Shown in pieces: positions 55,149 through 63,798 of a stretch of DNA of 64,000 nucleotides (positions within the stretch are counted from its first letter, which is position 1; the number at the start of each line of letters is the position of its first letter). The notes beneath the pieces are model-generated. The model was not told where the DNA came from. It ran no database searches and saw only the letters and a program-made list of their open reading frames with translations. Source of the DNA: Hydrogenophaga sp. (GTDB lineage Bacteria; Pseudomonadota; Gammaproteobacteria; Burkholderiales; Burkholderiaceae_C). The position numbers and the translations under genes were made by a program. The DNA lies in assembly GCF_019264445.1 (NCBI RefSeq), contig NZ_JAHVAB010000065.1, forward strand, positions 39,977 to 103,976, given 5' to 3'.

Positions 55149-56423
55149 ATGACCAGGAAACCCATGTCGCTCGCCTTAGGGCTTGCGATGCTCGTCGGAG
55201 TTGGAGCGAACGCACAGCAAGTCGCTCCCAATAGCGCTTCACCGGTGGGAGTGGCGTCCTCAAAGCAATCGGTGCAGCCACTGACGTTGGGTGCCGCACT
55301 GCAGGCTGCCCTCGACAACAGCCCCACGTCGTCCGCTGCCAGACGCGAGATAGAAGCTGCTCAAGGCGTGCTCATGCAGGCAGGGGTCTATCAAAACCCC
55401 TCGCTTGATCTAGAGGTGGAGGACCTCCGATCGGGTATGCGTAGCACAACAGTCACCTGGAGCCAGCCTCTGGAGCTTGGCGGGAAACGCTCAGCGAGAG
55501 TTGCCGCGGCGGAGCGCTCACTAGAAGCTATTCGCGTTAAGAGCGAGGCGACTGAAGCTCAATTGAAGGCCGACGTTACATCTGCGTTCTTCTCTGCGCT
55601 TTTAGCCCAGGAGCGTGTGAGGTTGGCGCAAGAGTCTCTGAACATCGCTCGCTCTGGCAGCCAAGCTGCGTCCAAGCGAGTGCAGGCTGGGAAAGTGTCT
55701 CCCCTGGAGGAGACACGCTCGAAGGTCGCAGAGGCTAACGTACGTCTCGAACTTGTCCAGGCGCAAGGTGAGCTGGCAGCGCAGCTTCAAGAGTTGCGTG
55801 CGCTCCTGGCTGGCGGGGTGCCCTTCGACACTTTGGATGGAAATGCTCTACTTCTTCCAACCCTTCCTCCAATCGACGTCCTGCAGGCTCGCGTGGAGAA
55901 CTCACCGACGATGCGACAAGCTCGACTTGAGACGAGCCGACTGTCAGCGCTCTCGGATTTGGAACAGGCAAAGCGGAAGCCAGACATTGCCGTAAACCTC
56001 GGCATGCGGCGTTCTCAGCAAGACGGTCGCTCGATGGCCATCGTCGGGGTTTCGATTCCACTGCCCGTGTTTGACACCAATCGCGGAAACATCATCGAGT
56101 CGCTACGACTGAGAGATAAGTCGGAAGACGATGCCCGAGCCCTTGAGTTGCGTTTGCGAGCCGATCTCGCGATTGCAAGACAGCGAATGGAAATCGCCTC
56201 ACAAGAAGTGGCCGCCGTCAGTGCGGAAATCCTTCCCAGTGCGCAGCTCGCCTTCAATGCCGCCGCGCAAGGGTTTGAGCTTGGAAAGTTCGAATACCTC
56301 GACGTTCTCGATGCTCAACGGACGTTGCTACAAGCGCGATCCCAGTACCTACGCTCTTTGGGCGAATCTCATCGAGCGGCAGCAGATGTCGCTCGGCTCC
56401 TCGGAAACAACACTCTCAATTGA
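55149..56423 (+). CDS. czcC: CzcC outer-membrane factor (TolC family)
   Basis: 424 residues; signal (LGLAMLVGVGANA) and two OEP repeats (LTLGAALQAALDNSPTSSAA; AGVYQNPSLDLEVEDLRSGM; FELGKFEYLDVLDAQRTLLQ). The outer-membrane channel of a tripartite RND metal efflux pump. First of czcCBA; ends 7 bp before czcB. No box of its own nearby, so it is probably read from the czcE-like promoter. Confidence 0.9.
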   Translation: MTRKPMSLALGLAMLVGVGANAQQVAPNSASPVGVASSKQSVQPLTLGAALQAALDNSPTSSAARREIEAAQGVLMQAGVYQNPSLDLEVEDLRSGMRSTTVTWSQPLELGGKRSARVAAAERSLEAIRVKSEATEAQLKADVTSAFFSALLAQERVRLAQESLNIARSGSQAASKRVQAGKVSPLEETRSKVAEANVRLELVQAQGELAAQLQELRALLAGGVPFDTLDGNALLLPTLPPIDVLQARVENSPTMRQARLETSRLSALSDLEQAKRKPDIAVNLGMRRSQQDGRSMAIVGVSIPLPVFDTNRGNIIESLRLRDKSEDDARALELRLRADLAIARQRMEIASQEVAAVSAEILPSAQLAFNAAAQGFELGKFEYLDVLDAQRTLLQARSQYLRSLGESHRAAADVARLLGNNTLN

Positions 56424-56430
56424 ATCTGCC

Positions 56431-57735
56431 ATGGCTACCAAATCACCTATGAATGCAAGACCTGAGAAAAAGCAGTTCATCATCATCGCCATCATCCTGG
56501 TGCTGGGCGCAGTCGGAGGAACCCTAATCCTGCGAGGCGGAGAGAGCCACGGCGAAAGCGATGGCCATGGCCATGAGGAAGAAAGCTCACAGGTCGAAGG
56601 GGGTGCCAGCAAAGCAGGAGCCAAGGAAGCTGGTTCCAGCACCTCTGTTGAGCAGAGCAAGTCACCTGCCAGTGCAAGCGAAGAGGGGCACAAAGAGGAT
56701 GAGGAAAAGGTGGCTCTGACGGACGAGCAGGTGAAGGCAGCCGGTATCGTGATTAAGGAAAGTGGCGCTGCTGTGATTCGTACCACGCTGCAGCTCCCTG
56801 GAGAGATTCGATTTAACGAGGATCGAACCGCGCACATCGTTCCGCGAGCAGCGGGTGTCGTCGAGAGCGTGAGCGCAAATCTCGGGCAGAAGGTGTCTCG
56901 CGGCCAAATCTTGGCGGTGGTTTCCAGTTCCACCGTGTCAGAGGTCAGGTCTGAACTTCAAGCGGCGGCAAAGCGCCGTGAGCTTGCACAGACAACATAC
57001 GAACGTGAACACACCCTGTGGGAGCAGAAGATCTCGCCGGAGCAGGATGTATTGCAAGCCCGCCAAGCGCTACGTGAAGCAGAAATTGCAGTGGCAAATG
57101 CCACTCAAAAACTGAAAACTCTTGGGGCGTCGGTCGGTTCCGGGGCTCTAGGTCGAGTTGAGCTTCGGGCACCTTTCGATGCGATGGTTGTGGAAAAGCA
57201 CATCGCCATCGGCGAGGCCGTGCGCGAGGATGCAAACGTGTTCACTTTGTCCGACCTTTCAACGGTATGGGCTGAGATGAGTGTGGGAGCAAGTGACCTT
57301 CCTAAGGTTCGAGTTGGTGAGCGTGTACGAGTGAAGGCCGATGCCGCAGATGTCGTTGCTGAGGGGAAGATTGCCTTCGTCGGATCGCTGATTGGTGCGC
57401 AAACTCGAACAGCTCCCGCTCGGGTTGAGTTGAGCAACCCGCAGGGCGCCTGGCGGCCTGGGCTCTTCGTGACCGTTGAAGTGCTTACCAATGAAAATGA
57501 CAAGGCATCTGCGGTAACAGTAGACGCAAATGCACTTCAAACAGTGGAAGACAAGCCCTCGGTGTTCACAAAGGTTGATGGCGGATTCGTCGCAAAACCT
57601 GTCCGTGTCGGACGCACTGACGGTCAGCGCGTTGAAATTCTAGATGGCCTGAAGGCTGGTGAGTCCTATGCCGCTGACGGCAGCTTCGTCGTCAAGTCTG
57701 AGCAGGGCAAGAGCTCGGCGACGCACGCGCACTAA
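56431..57735 (+). CDS. czcB: CzcB periplasmic adaptor (membrane fusion protein)
   Basis: 434 residues: N-terminal helix (FIIIAIILVLGAVGG), a His/Glu-rich stretch (HGESDGHGHEEE) that may hand metal over, then barrel-sandwich and hairpin (VPRAAGVVESVSANLGQKVS; YEREHTLWEQKISPEQDVLQ) and beta-barrel domains; C-terminus THAH. Homologous to CzcB of Cupriavidus. ATG at 56431; a second ATG at 56449 is possible. Confidence 0.92.
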   Translation: MATKSPMNARPEKKQFIIIAIILVLGAVGGTLILRGGESHGESDGHGHEEESSQVEGGASKAGAKEAGSSTSVEQSKSPASASEEGHKEDEEKVALTDEQVKAAGIVIKESGAAVIRTTLQLPGEIRFNEDRTAHIVPRAAGVVESVSANLGQKVSRGQILAVVSSSTVSEVRSELQAAAKRRELAQTTYEREHTLWEQKISPEQDVLQARQALREAEIAVANATQKLKTLGASVGSGALGRVELRAPFDAMVVEKHIAIGEAVREDANVFTLSDLSTVWAEMSVGASDLPKVRVGERVRVKADAADVVAEGKIAFVGSLIGAQTRTAPARVELSNPQGAWRPGLFVTVEVLTNENDKASAVTVDANALQTVEDKPSVFTKVDGGFVAKPVRVGRTDGQRVEILDGLKAGESYAADGSFVVKSEQGKSSATHAH

Positions 57736-57747
57736 AGGCCGCCAACT

Positions 57748-60700
57748 ATGTTTGAACGCATCATCCGCTTCGCCATCGAACAACGATGGTTGGTTATGTT
57801 GGCCGTGCTCGGAATGGTTGGGCTCGGGGTGTACAACTTCCAACGGTTGTCCATTGACGCCGTGCCGGACATCACCAATGTCCAGGTGCAAATCAACACG
57901 GCTGCACCTGGCTACTCTCCTCTTGAGACAGAGCAGCGCGTAACGTTCCCGATTGAGACGGTCATGGCTGGGCTACCTGGCCTTCAGCAAACACGTTCCA
58001 TATCGCGCTACGGCATATCTCAGGTCACCGTGGTCTTCAAAGATGGCACCGACATCTACTTCGCACGCCAGTTGGTGAACGAGAGAATGCAGGGAGCCGT
58101 CAGCTCTCTGCCGGAAGGCGTTCACCCTGCTGTGGGACCAATTTCTAGCGGCTTGGGCGAAATCTTCCTCTGGACAGTGGAGGCCAAAGAAGGGGCGACG
58201 AATGCGGACGGTAAACCGTACACGCCGACCGACCTACGTGTGATTCAGGATTGGATCATCAAACCGCAGCTGCGCAATGTGCCAGGTGTGACCGAGATCA
58301 ACTCCATCGGCGGCTATGAGCGACAGTTCCAGGTTGCGCCGATACCAGAGCGCCTGCTGGCCTACGGGTTAACTTTGCCTGACGTCGTTCAAGCTCTTGA
58401 GCGCAACAATGCCAACGTGGGAGCCGGCTACATCGAGCGACGTGGCGAGCAATATCTGATTCGAGCGCCTGGTCAAGTCAGCAGCCTTGAGGACCTTCGC
58501 AATGTTGTTCTCGCGAACAATAGCGGAACTCCGGTTCGAATCCGCGACGTCGCGGAGGTCGATATTGGCCAGGATTTGAGAACTGGTGCAGCCACGGACA
58601 ACGGTCGCGAAGTCGTGCTGGGTACTGTGTTCATGCTCTTAGGAGAGAACAGTCGGACGGTCGCCCAAGCTGTTGCGAAGAAGATGGAGGAGATCAACCA
58701 AAACCTTCCAGAAGGTGTACACGCGATTACGGTCTATGACAGAACCGTTCTCGTGGATAAGGCGATCTCTACGGTCAAGAAGAACCTGTTTGAGGGTGCC
58801 GTACTCGTTATCGCGGTGTTGTTCCTTTTCCTGGGCAACATCCGAGCGGCATTGCTGACCGCATTGGTCATCCCCCTCTCGATGCTCTTCACCTTCACAG
58901 GGATGGTGAATCAGAAGGTGAGCGCCAACCTAATGAGTCTCGGAGCGCTGGACTTCGGGATCATCGTCGACGGGGCGGTGGTGATTGTGGAAAACTGCAT
59001 TCGTCGTCTTGCGCATGCCCAGGAGCGCCATGGTCGTCCATTGACCAAGGCGGAGCGATTCCACGAGGTGTTCGCCGCATCTCAGGAAGCTCGCAGGCCA
59101 TTGCTCTACGGCCAGCTCATCATCATGGTCGTCTATTTGCCCATCTTCGCCCTTACAGGCGTGGAGGGAAAGATGTTCCATCCGATGGCTCTGACAGTCG
59201 TGATCGCGCTGTTGGGTGCCATGATTCTCTCAATCACGTTTATCCCTGCAGCTGTGGCCATGTTTATTGGCAACAAGGTTGGTGAAAAGGAAAACCGTCT
59301 TATGGGTTGGGCTCGTCGCGCCTATCACCCATTGCTCAAGCGGGCCATGGGCGCGAAGGCCGTCGTTCTGACCGCTGCAGCTGTGGCCGTTGTGTTGTCG
59401 GGGCTTTTGGCAACTCGCTTGGGCAGTGAGTTCATACCCAGCCTCAACGAGGGTGACTTCGCTATCCAGGCGCTGCGAATTCCAGGTACCAGTTTGTCTC
59501 AGTCTGTTCAGATGCAGCAGCAACTTGAGCGAACGTTGGTGGCAGAGTTCCCTGAAATTGAGCGCGTCTTCGCCCGCACTGGGACCGCCGAGATCGCGTC
59601 AGATCTTATGCCGCCCAACATCTCAGACGCCTATGTGATGTTGAAGCCTCAGGATCAATGGCCAAGTCCTAAGCGGACGCGCCAGGAGCTCGTTGAAGCT
59701 GTTCAAGAGCGAGTGAGCAAAATCCCTGGCAACAACTACGAGTTCTCGCAGCCGATTCAACTACGTTTCAACGAGTTGATCTCGGGTGTGCGCGCGGATG
59801 TGGCCGTCAAAGTATTCGGTGATGACATGGACGTGCTGAACAAAACGGCCCAGGAAATCGCTGAAGTTCTTGGGTCGATCAACGGAGCGAGTGAGGTTAA
59901 CGTGGAACAAACCACGGGCCTGCCCATGCTCTCCATCAACATCGACAGAAGTAAGGCGGCACGCTATGGCGTCAATGTGGGGGACATCCAGAACACCATT
60001 GCTACGGCCATTGGCGGCCGCAATGCTGGGACTCTCTTTGAGGGAGACCGCCGATTCGACATCGTCGTGCGACTACCCGAAAGAATGCGAGGGGATCTGG
60101 AGTCAATCCGCCGTCTGCCAGTGACGCTCCCGGCGACCACGCAGGCGAACGGAAGCTCTCGTGTGAGCTTTATCCCGCTGTCAGAGTTGGCGACACTTGA
60201 CTTGGCCCCCGGGCCGAATCAAGTCAGCCGAGAGGATGGGAAGCGAAGAATCGTCGTAAGCACCAATGTGCGCGGACGCGACTTGGGTTCGTTCGTGGAG
60301 GAAGCCGGCGCCGCTTTGAAGGAGAGGGTGGTCATTCCAACTGGATATTGGACCACTTGGGGTGGACAGTTTGAGAATCTTCAATCCGCCACGCAGCGCT
60401 TGCAGATCGTGGTGCCAGTGGCACTCCTCCTTGTGTTCGTTTTGCTGTTCGCTATGTTCGGTAACGTGCGAGATGGGCTCATCGTGTTTACCGGAATTCC
60501 CTTTGCGCTTACGGGCGGCATCCTCGCGCTTTGGCTGAGGGATATTCCCCTATCCATCTCAGCTGCTGTCGGATTTATTGCGTTGTCTGGCGTGGCCGTG
60601 CTGAACGGGCTGGTCATGATTTCGTTTATCCGAAATCTCAGGGAGGGTGGCGCGAGACTGGATGACGCGATTTTCGAAGGCGCTTTGACGCGACTTCGCC

Positions 60701-60948
60701 CAGTGCTGATGACAGCCTTGGTGGCATCGCTCGGCTTCGTTCCCATGGCCATTGCAACTGGCACCGGTGCAGAGGTGCAGAGACCACTCGCGACAGTGGT
60801 GATTGGAGGCATCTTGTCGTCAACGGCACTCACGCTGTTGGTGCTGCCGGTCCTATATCGGATCGCGTATCGGCGTGAAGAAGATGACGAGGCTGAAGAC
60901 GAATTGGCGTCTCCCGTTCTGCCGTCCTCTTCGCACCAACCAACATGA
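57748..60948 (+). CDS. czcA: CzcA heavy-metal RND efflux pump (HME-RND)
   Basis: 1066-residue proton antiporter pumping divalent cations from the periplasm. The HME1 signature sits at D402-FGIIV-D408-GAVVIV-E415-N, with the three acidic residues at the same numbers as in CzcA of Cupriavidus metallidurans, where they form the proton/cation path for Co, Zn and Cd. Twelve TM segments, two large periplasmic loops. Full length. Last gene of czcCBA; response regulator 3 follows. Confidence 0.96.
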   Translation: MFERIIRFAIEQRWLVMLAVLGMVGLGVYNFQRLSIDAVPDITNVQVQINTAAPGYSPLETEQRVTFPIETVMAGLPGLQQTRSISRYGISQVTVVFKDGTDIYFARQLVNERMQGAVSSLPEGVHPAVGPISSGLGEIFLWTVEAKEGATNADGKPYTPTDLRVIQDWIIKPQLRNVPGVTEINSIGGYERQFQVAPIPERLLAYGLTLPDVVQALERNNANVGAGYIERRGEQYLIRAPGQVSSLEDLRNVVLANNSGTPVRIRDVAEVDIGQDLRTGAATDNGREVVLGTVFMLLGENSRTVAQAVAKKMEEINQNLPEGVHAITVYDRTVLVDKAISTVKKNLFEGAVLVIAVLFLFLGNIRAALLTALVIPLSMLFTFTGMVNQKVSANLMSLGALDFGIIVDGAVVIVENCIRRLAHAQERHGRPLTKAERFHEVFAASQEARRPLLYGQLIIMVVYLPIFALTGVEGKMFHPMALTVVIALLGAMILSITFIPAAVAMFIGNKVGEKENRLMGWARRAYHPLLKRAMGAKAVVLTAAAVAVVLSGLLATRLGSEFIPSLNEGDFAIQALRIPGTSLSQSVQMQQQLERTLVAEFPEIERVFARTGTAEIASDLMPPNISDAYVMLKPQDQWPSPKRTRQELVEAVQERVSKIPGNNYEFSQPIQLRFNELISGVRADVAVKVFGDDMDVLNKTAQEIAEVLGSINGASEVNVEQTTGLPMLSINIDRSKAARYGVNVGDIQNTIATAIGGRNAGTLFEGDRRFDIVVRLPERMRGDLESIRRLPVTLPATTQANGSSRVSFIPLSELATLDLAPGPNQVSREDGKRRIVVSTNVRGRDLGSFVEEAGAALKERVVIPTGYWTTWGGQFENLQSATQRLQIVVPVALLLVFVLLFAMFGNVRDGLIVFTGIPFALTGGILALWLRDIPLSISAAVGFIALSGVAVLNGLVMISFIRNLREGGARLDDAIFEGALTRLRPVLMTALVASLGFVPMAIATGTGAEVQRPLATVVIGGILSSTALTLLVLPVLYRIAYRREEDDEAEDELASPVLPSSSHQPT

Positions 60949-61119
60949 TGCGTCGCTCATGGTCTTGGGACTGGCCAAGGCCATGAGCTCGTAGCAATGG
61001 AGACAGTACATATCAACCGCAGAGGCTCGTCTGGACGGCTGGCCTAGCTCGAATGTCTCACGCTCCATCGCGTGAGAGCACTTGCATCGTCGTCACTTCC
61101 TGGCGGAATGTCAGCTGAA

Positions 61120-61133
61120 TTACATGTTCGTCA
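61120..61133 (+). promoter_or_regulatory. CusR-like box (TTAC-ATGTTC-GTCA) before response regulator 3
   Basis: Identical 14 bases to the box at 38864 and at the same distance (57 bp) from the gene. Confidence 0.65.
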
Positions 61134-61190
61134 TTTCCGAGATTGGCGTCCTTCAACTGCCAAACTGTCGCCCTCGGAGACAGTCGCAAT

Positions 61191-61952
61191 ATGAAGATAC
61201 TCATAGTGGAAGATGAAGTCCAATCGGGCGAGTACCTGAAGCAGGGCTTGAGAGAGGCCGGCTACTACACTGAATTGATGCGTGATGGCATCGAGGGTTT
61301 GATTGAGGCCACGGAAGGTGACTACGATCTCGTTCTGTTGGATGTGAACTTGCCAGGAATCGATGGCTGGTCGGTCCTTCGTTCTTTGAGGCGAAAGAAG
61401 CCTCGCTTGCCCGTGCTGTATTTGACTGCCAGAGACAGCATAGAGGACCGCGTGAAAGGCCTCGAGTTGGGCGCTGATGACTACCTGGCAAAGCCATTTT
61501 CGTTTTCGGAACTCTTGGCACGAATCAAGACAGTTCTCCGCAGAGGTGCCCAGTCCCAGGAGTCCACCACACTCCAAGTGGCTGACTTGCAGTTGGACCT
61601 AGTGCGTAGAAAGGCGTCTAGGTCTGGTCGCTTGCTGGATCTGACTACTAAGGAGTTTGGGCTTCTCGAGCTGTTTATGAGACGTCGTGGTGAAGTGTTG
61701 CCTCGGTCCTTGATTGCTTCGCTCATGTGGGACATCAACTTCGACTGCGAGAGCAATGTGATAGTGGTGGCAGTGGGCCGGCTAAGGTCAAAAATCGATG
61801 ATGAATTCGACGCAAAGCTGTTGAGAACAGTGCGTGGCATGGGGTACGTCCTTGACGAACCCGAACCCGAACCCGAACCCGAACCTCAACGGCAGAACCC
61901 CCTGTGGGACATCGAGACCTTTCCTCAGTCAGAGGCCACCGAGAACCTTTAA
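61191..61952 (+). CDS. Heavy-metal response regulator 3, duplicate of regulator 1 with extended C-terminus
   Basis: 253 residues. Residues 1-226 are almost the same as the regulator at 38936 (D51 in [32 protein letters not shown]). Where the other ends in DEPEP, this one continues DEPEPEPEPEPEPQ and 20 more residues, because a hexanucleotide has expanded across the former stop. No kinase follows; the DNA beyond is IS debris. It may use kinase 1. ATG at 61191 chosen by homology. Confidence 0.9.
   Translation: MKILIVEDEVQSGEYLKQGLREAGYYTELMRDGIEGLIEATEGDYDLVLLDVNLPGIDGWSVLRSLRRKKPRLPVLYLTARDSIEDRVKGLELGADDYLAKPFSFSELLARIKTVLRRGAQSQESTTLQVADLQLDLVRRKASRSGRLLDLTTKEFGLLELFMRRRGEVLPRSLIASLMWDINFDCESNVIVVAVGRLRSKIDDEFDAKLLRTVRGMGYVLDEPEPEPEPEPQRQNPLWDIETFPQSEATENL
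61857..61886 (+). repeat. Tandem hexanucleotide repeat (GAACCC) inside response regulator 3
   Basis: Five units (GAACCC four times plus GAACCT) coding Glu-Pro repeats; it explains the loss of the stop codon found at this place in regulator 1. Confidence 0.85.
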
Positions 61953-62146
61953 CGGCGTAACAGCTCAACCCGTCGCCGCCTGAACTCGTGCGGCGATTTC
62001 ATCCTCAAGCTTGAGGGCGGGTGGGCCTCGTTGAAGTGCTCAAACGCCTCAGGCAACTGTGCCAGGACGGTGTGTGCATCGCTGAGGTCCATGCGACTGA
62101 CGTAGTCGGTAAGCAATGGGATGAGCGCCCCCACCCGTGACGGCAT
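61949..62146 (-). pseudogene. C-terminal fragment of an IS3-family transposase OrfB
   Basis: The frame FEHFNEAHPPSSLRMKSPHE is the end of an IS3-type DDE integrase. About 65 codons, no DDE residues upstream. Ends in the stop overlapping regulator 3. Confidence 0.6.
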
Positions 62147-62203
62147 CGACGTGCCAAGTGGAGATGTTGATCAACCACTTGAACCGAGAAGGGGCCGTCC
62201 ACC

Positions 62204-62252
62204 ATAAAGTTTACGACTGTTGACATCGACCTGGCGAAGAACGGTAAGCGGC
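62204..62252 (+). pseudogene. N-terminal fragment of an IS110-family transposase
   Basis: Reads IKFTTVDIDLAKNG, the start of IS110 DEDD transposases (normally VGIDLAKNVFQ). Only about 16 codons remain. Confidence 0.4.
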
Positions 62253-62345
62253 CAGCCATCCCATCTTGAATCTGCGTTAGGCGCATAGGACGCTCGTGTC
62301 CACCTTCAACTTGGACCGACCCCCAAACCTTGGACAATTATGGTC

Positions 62346-62450
62346 TCATGTGGGCGCCGCGGCGGCCCGCATCCTGTATGCCACTGGGCTCAGGCCTCCA
62401 AGCCCGAGCTTGATGCGATCTACGTTGTAGTAGCGAATGTAGTCGTGGGG
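62346..62450 (-). pseudogene. Second IS3-family OrfB C-terminal fragment
   Basis: YIRYYNVDRIKLGLGGLSPV followed by AYRMRAAAA is the terminal segment of IS3-type transposases. Upstream text has lost the frame. Confidence 0.55.
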
Positions 62451-62534
62451 GGCTCCCTGTCGCCAGCGCCCCGGGATGAGTTCGTTGCGTTGAATCTGCC
62501 TCCACCAGTTGAACAGGTCCCACCTCCTGAGACC

Positions 62535-62640
62535 AGCTCGCCGCCCGTGGCGCGCGCGATCCATATTGAGGTGCGGCGCAGTGCCGGCGTGGTCACCGTG
62601 AACTGGCCACTGGAAGATGCAGCGTCATGTGCAACCTGGC
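62535..62640 (+). pseudogene. IS66 TnpA-like C-terminal fragment
   Basis: IHIEVRRSAGVVTVNWPLED then AASCATW resembles the end of the small IS66 accessory protein TnpA. Isolated from its companions. Confidence 0.35.
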
Positions 62641-62694
62641 AGTATACGGCCGGTCACGCCACCTTGACACCGACGATCGGCCTCGCGTCAACGA

Positions 62695-62900
62695 TCAGGC
62701 CACAGGTGTCCAGCGGTGCGGCAGCAACTCATCAATCCGGCTGTTCGGATGCGCCAGGAGCCGCTCCAGAACGTTTTTGAGATAGACCCACGGATCGTGT
62801 CCGTGCAGCTTGGCCGACTGCACCAGACTCATCACGACGGCAGCGCGCTGCCCCGCCAGTTCGCTGCCGCAGAAGAGCCATGCTTTGCGGTTATGCCGAG
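62695..62900 (-). pseudogene. IS66 TnpC (transposase) C-terminal fragment, minus-strand copy
   Basis: AWLFCGSELAGQRAAVVMSL, HGHDPWVYLKNVLERL and RIDELLPHRW are the end of IS66 transposases. Begins at the palindrome centred on 62900. Confidence 0.7.
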
Positions 62901-62916
62901 CTCGACATAACCGCAA
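62885..62916. repeat. 32-bp near-perfect palindrome joining two IS66 fragments
   Basis: TTGCGGTTATG - CCGAGCTCGA - CATAACCGCAA with centre GAG|CTC at 62900/62901. Both arms lead into an IS66 transposase tail, one on each strand. Confidence 0.8.
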
Positions 62917-63110
62917 CAACTGGCTGTTCGCCGGCAGCTTGCGTGCGGGCAAGCGCGCGGCCGCAGTCATGAGCCTGATCCAGTCAGCGCGCATGAACGG
63001 GCACGACCCCTACGCCTACTTGAAGGACGTTCTCGAGCGGCTACCGGCGCTGCCTGCAAAGCGAATCTCGGAACTGCTACCTCATCACTGGACACCATCG
63101 ACGTCTCGTG
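62901..63110 (+). pseudogene. IS66 TnpC (transposase) C-terminal fragment, plus-strand copy
   Basis: NWLFAGSLRAGKRAAAVMSL, NGHDPYAYLKDVLERLPALP and SELLPHHW. A different IS66 element from the minus-strand copy, since residues differ throughout, but cut at exactly the same point. Confidence 0.7.
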
Positions 63111-63798
63111 GCTCGGTTCCTGCAGTCGTCTGACTATGCGCGCTCCGGTACTGAGCCCGTCGCCAGATGGCGATGAAGTCTCGACTGCCGTTTACGGCGC
63201 GCGAGTAGAGCCACGACGGTGTGAGCTTCTCATGCGGGATACCCCACATGGGCTTGTGCGCATGGACTTTCTCATTGCCTACAAAGATATATTCGTCGCA
63301 CGATGCAATGACCTTTTCCTCGTCCACGCCGAACATGCTCCCGCCCGCATCAGGCCGGTCTGGGTCGAACAGGTGCATGACCCAACATGCGATGACAACG
63401 CTCGGCTTGTACCGCTGCACGGCCGATATCGCGTCCAGCTTCTCAACATCCTCGCCGTAAGGCACTGTCGGTTGCCTAATCTGTCGGTAGTGCGCCTTGA
63501 ACTCGGCTTCTTCTTGCTGACGGTTGTCTGTCGCGGGAATGGATAGGGTCCCTGCGAGTGCGCCATGCCCGGCTCCGATCTCGATGGTCGTTTTGCCTCG
63601 GATGCGAGCCCGAAGGAATTCACACAGTTCTTCTGTGGGGAAGCTGTACAGGCCGTGGCGCACGCCGAACAAAAGCCGTTCCTGCGCCGTCGTATCTTCA
63701 AGAACTTGAGCGGGAATCACTCGGAGCCGGCCATTGTTATCCAGCAGCAGGCTCGAAATGTCTCTCACGCTCGCAGCGTCGGTGAAGTACACGTCCAT
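63085..63798 (-). CDS. Methyltransferase-like hypothetical protein
   Basis: 237 residues. FLRARIRGKTTIEIGAGHGA near residue 67 has the class I SAM-binding motif (E-x-G-x-G-x-G); VVIACWVMHLFDPD and the C-terminal DFIAIWRR strand fit a Rossmann-fold enzyme. Substrate unknown. The last ~15 residues overlap the IS66 remnant and may not be native. I do not recognise a specific family. Confidence 0.55.
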   Translation of the reverse strand: MDVYFTDAASVRDISSLLLDNNGRLRVIPAQVLEDTTAQERLLFGVRHGLYSFPTEELCEFLRARIRGKTTIEIGAGHGALAGTLSIPATDNRQQEEAEFKAHYRQIRQPTVPYGEDVEKLDAISAVQRYKPSVVIACWVMHLFDPDRPDAGGSMFGVDEEKVIASCDEYIFVGNEKVHAHKPMWGIPHEKLTPSWLYSRAVNGSRDFIAIWRRAQYRSAHSQTTAGTEPRDVDGVQ

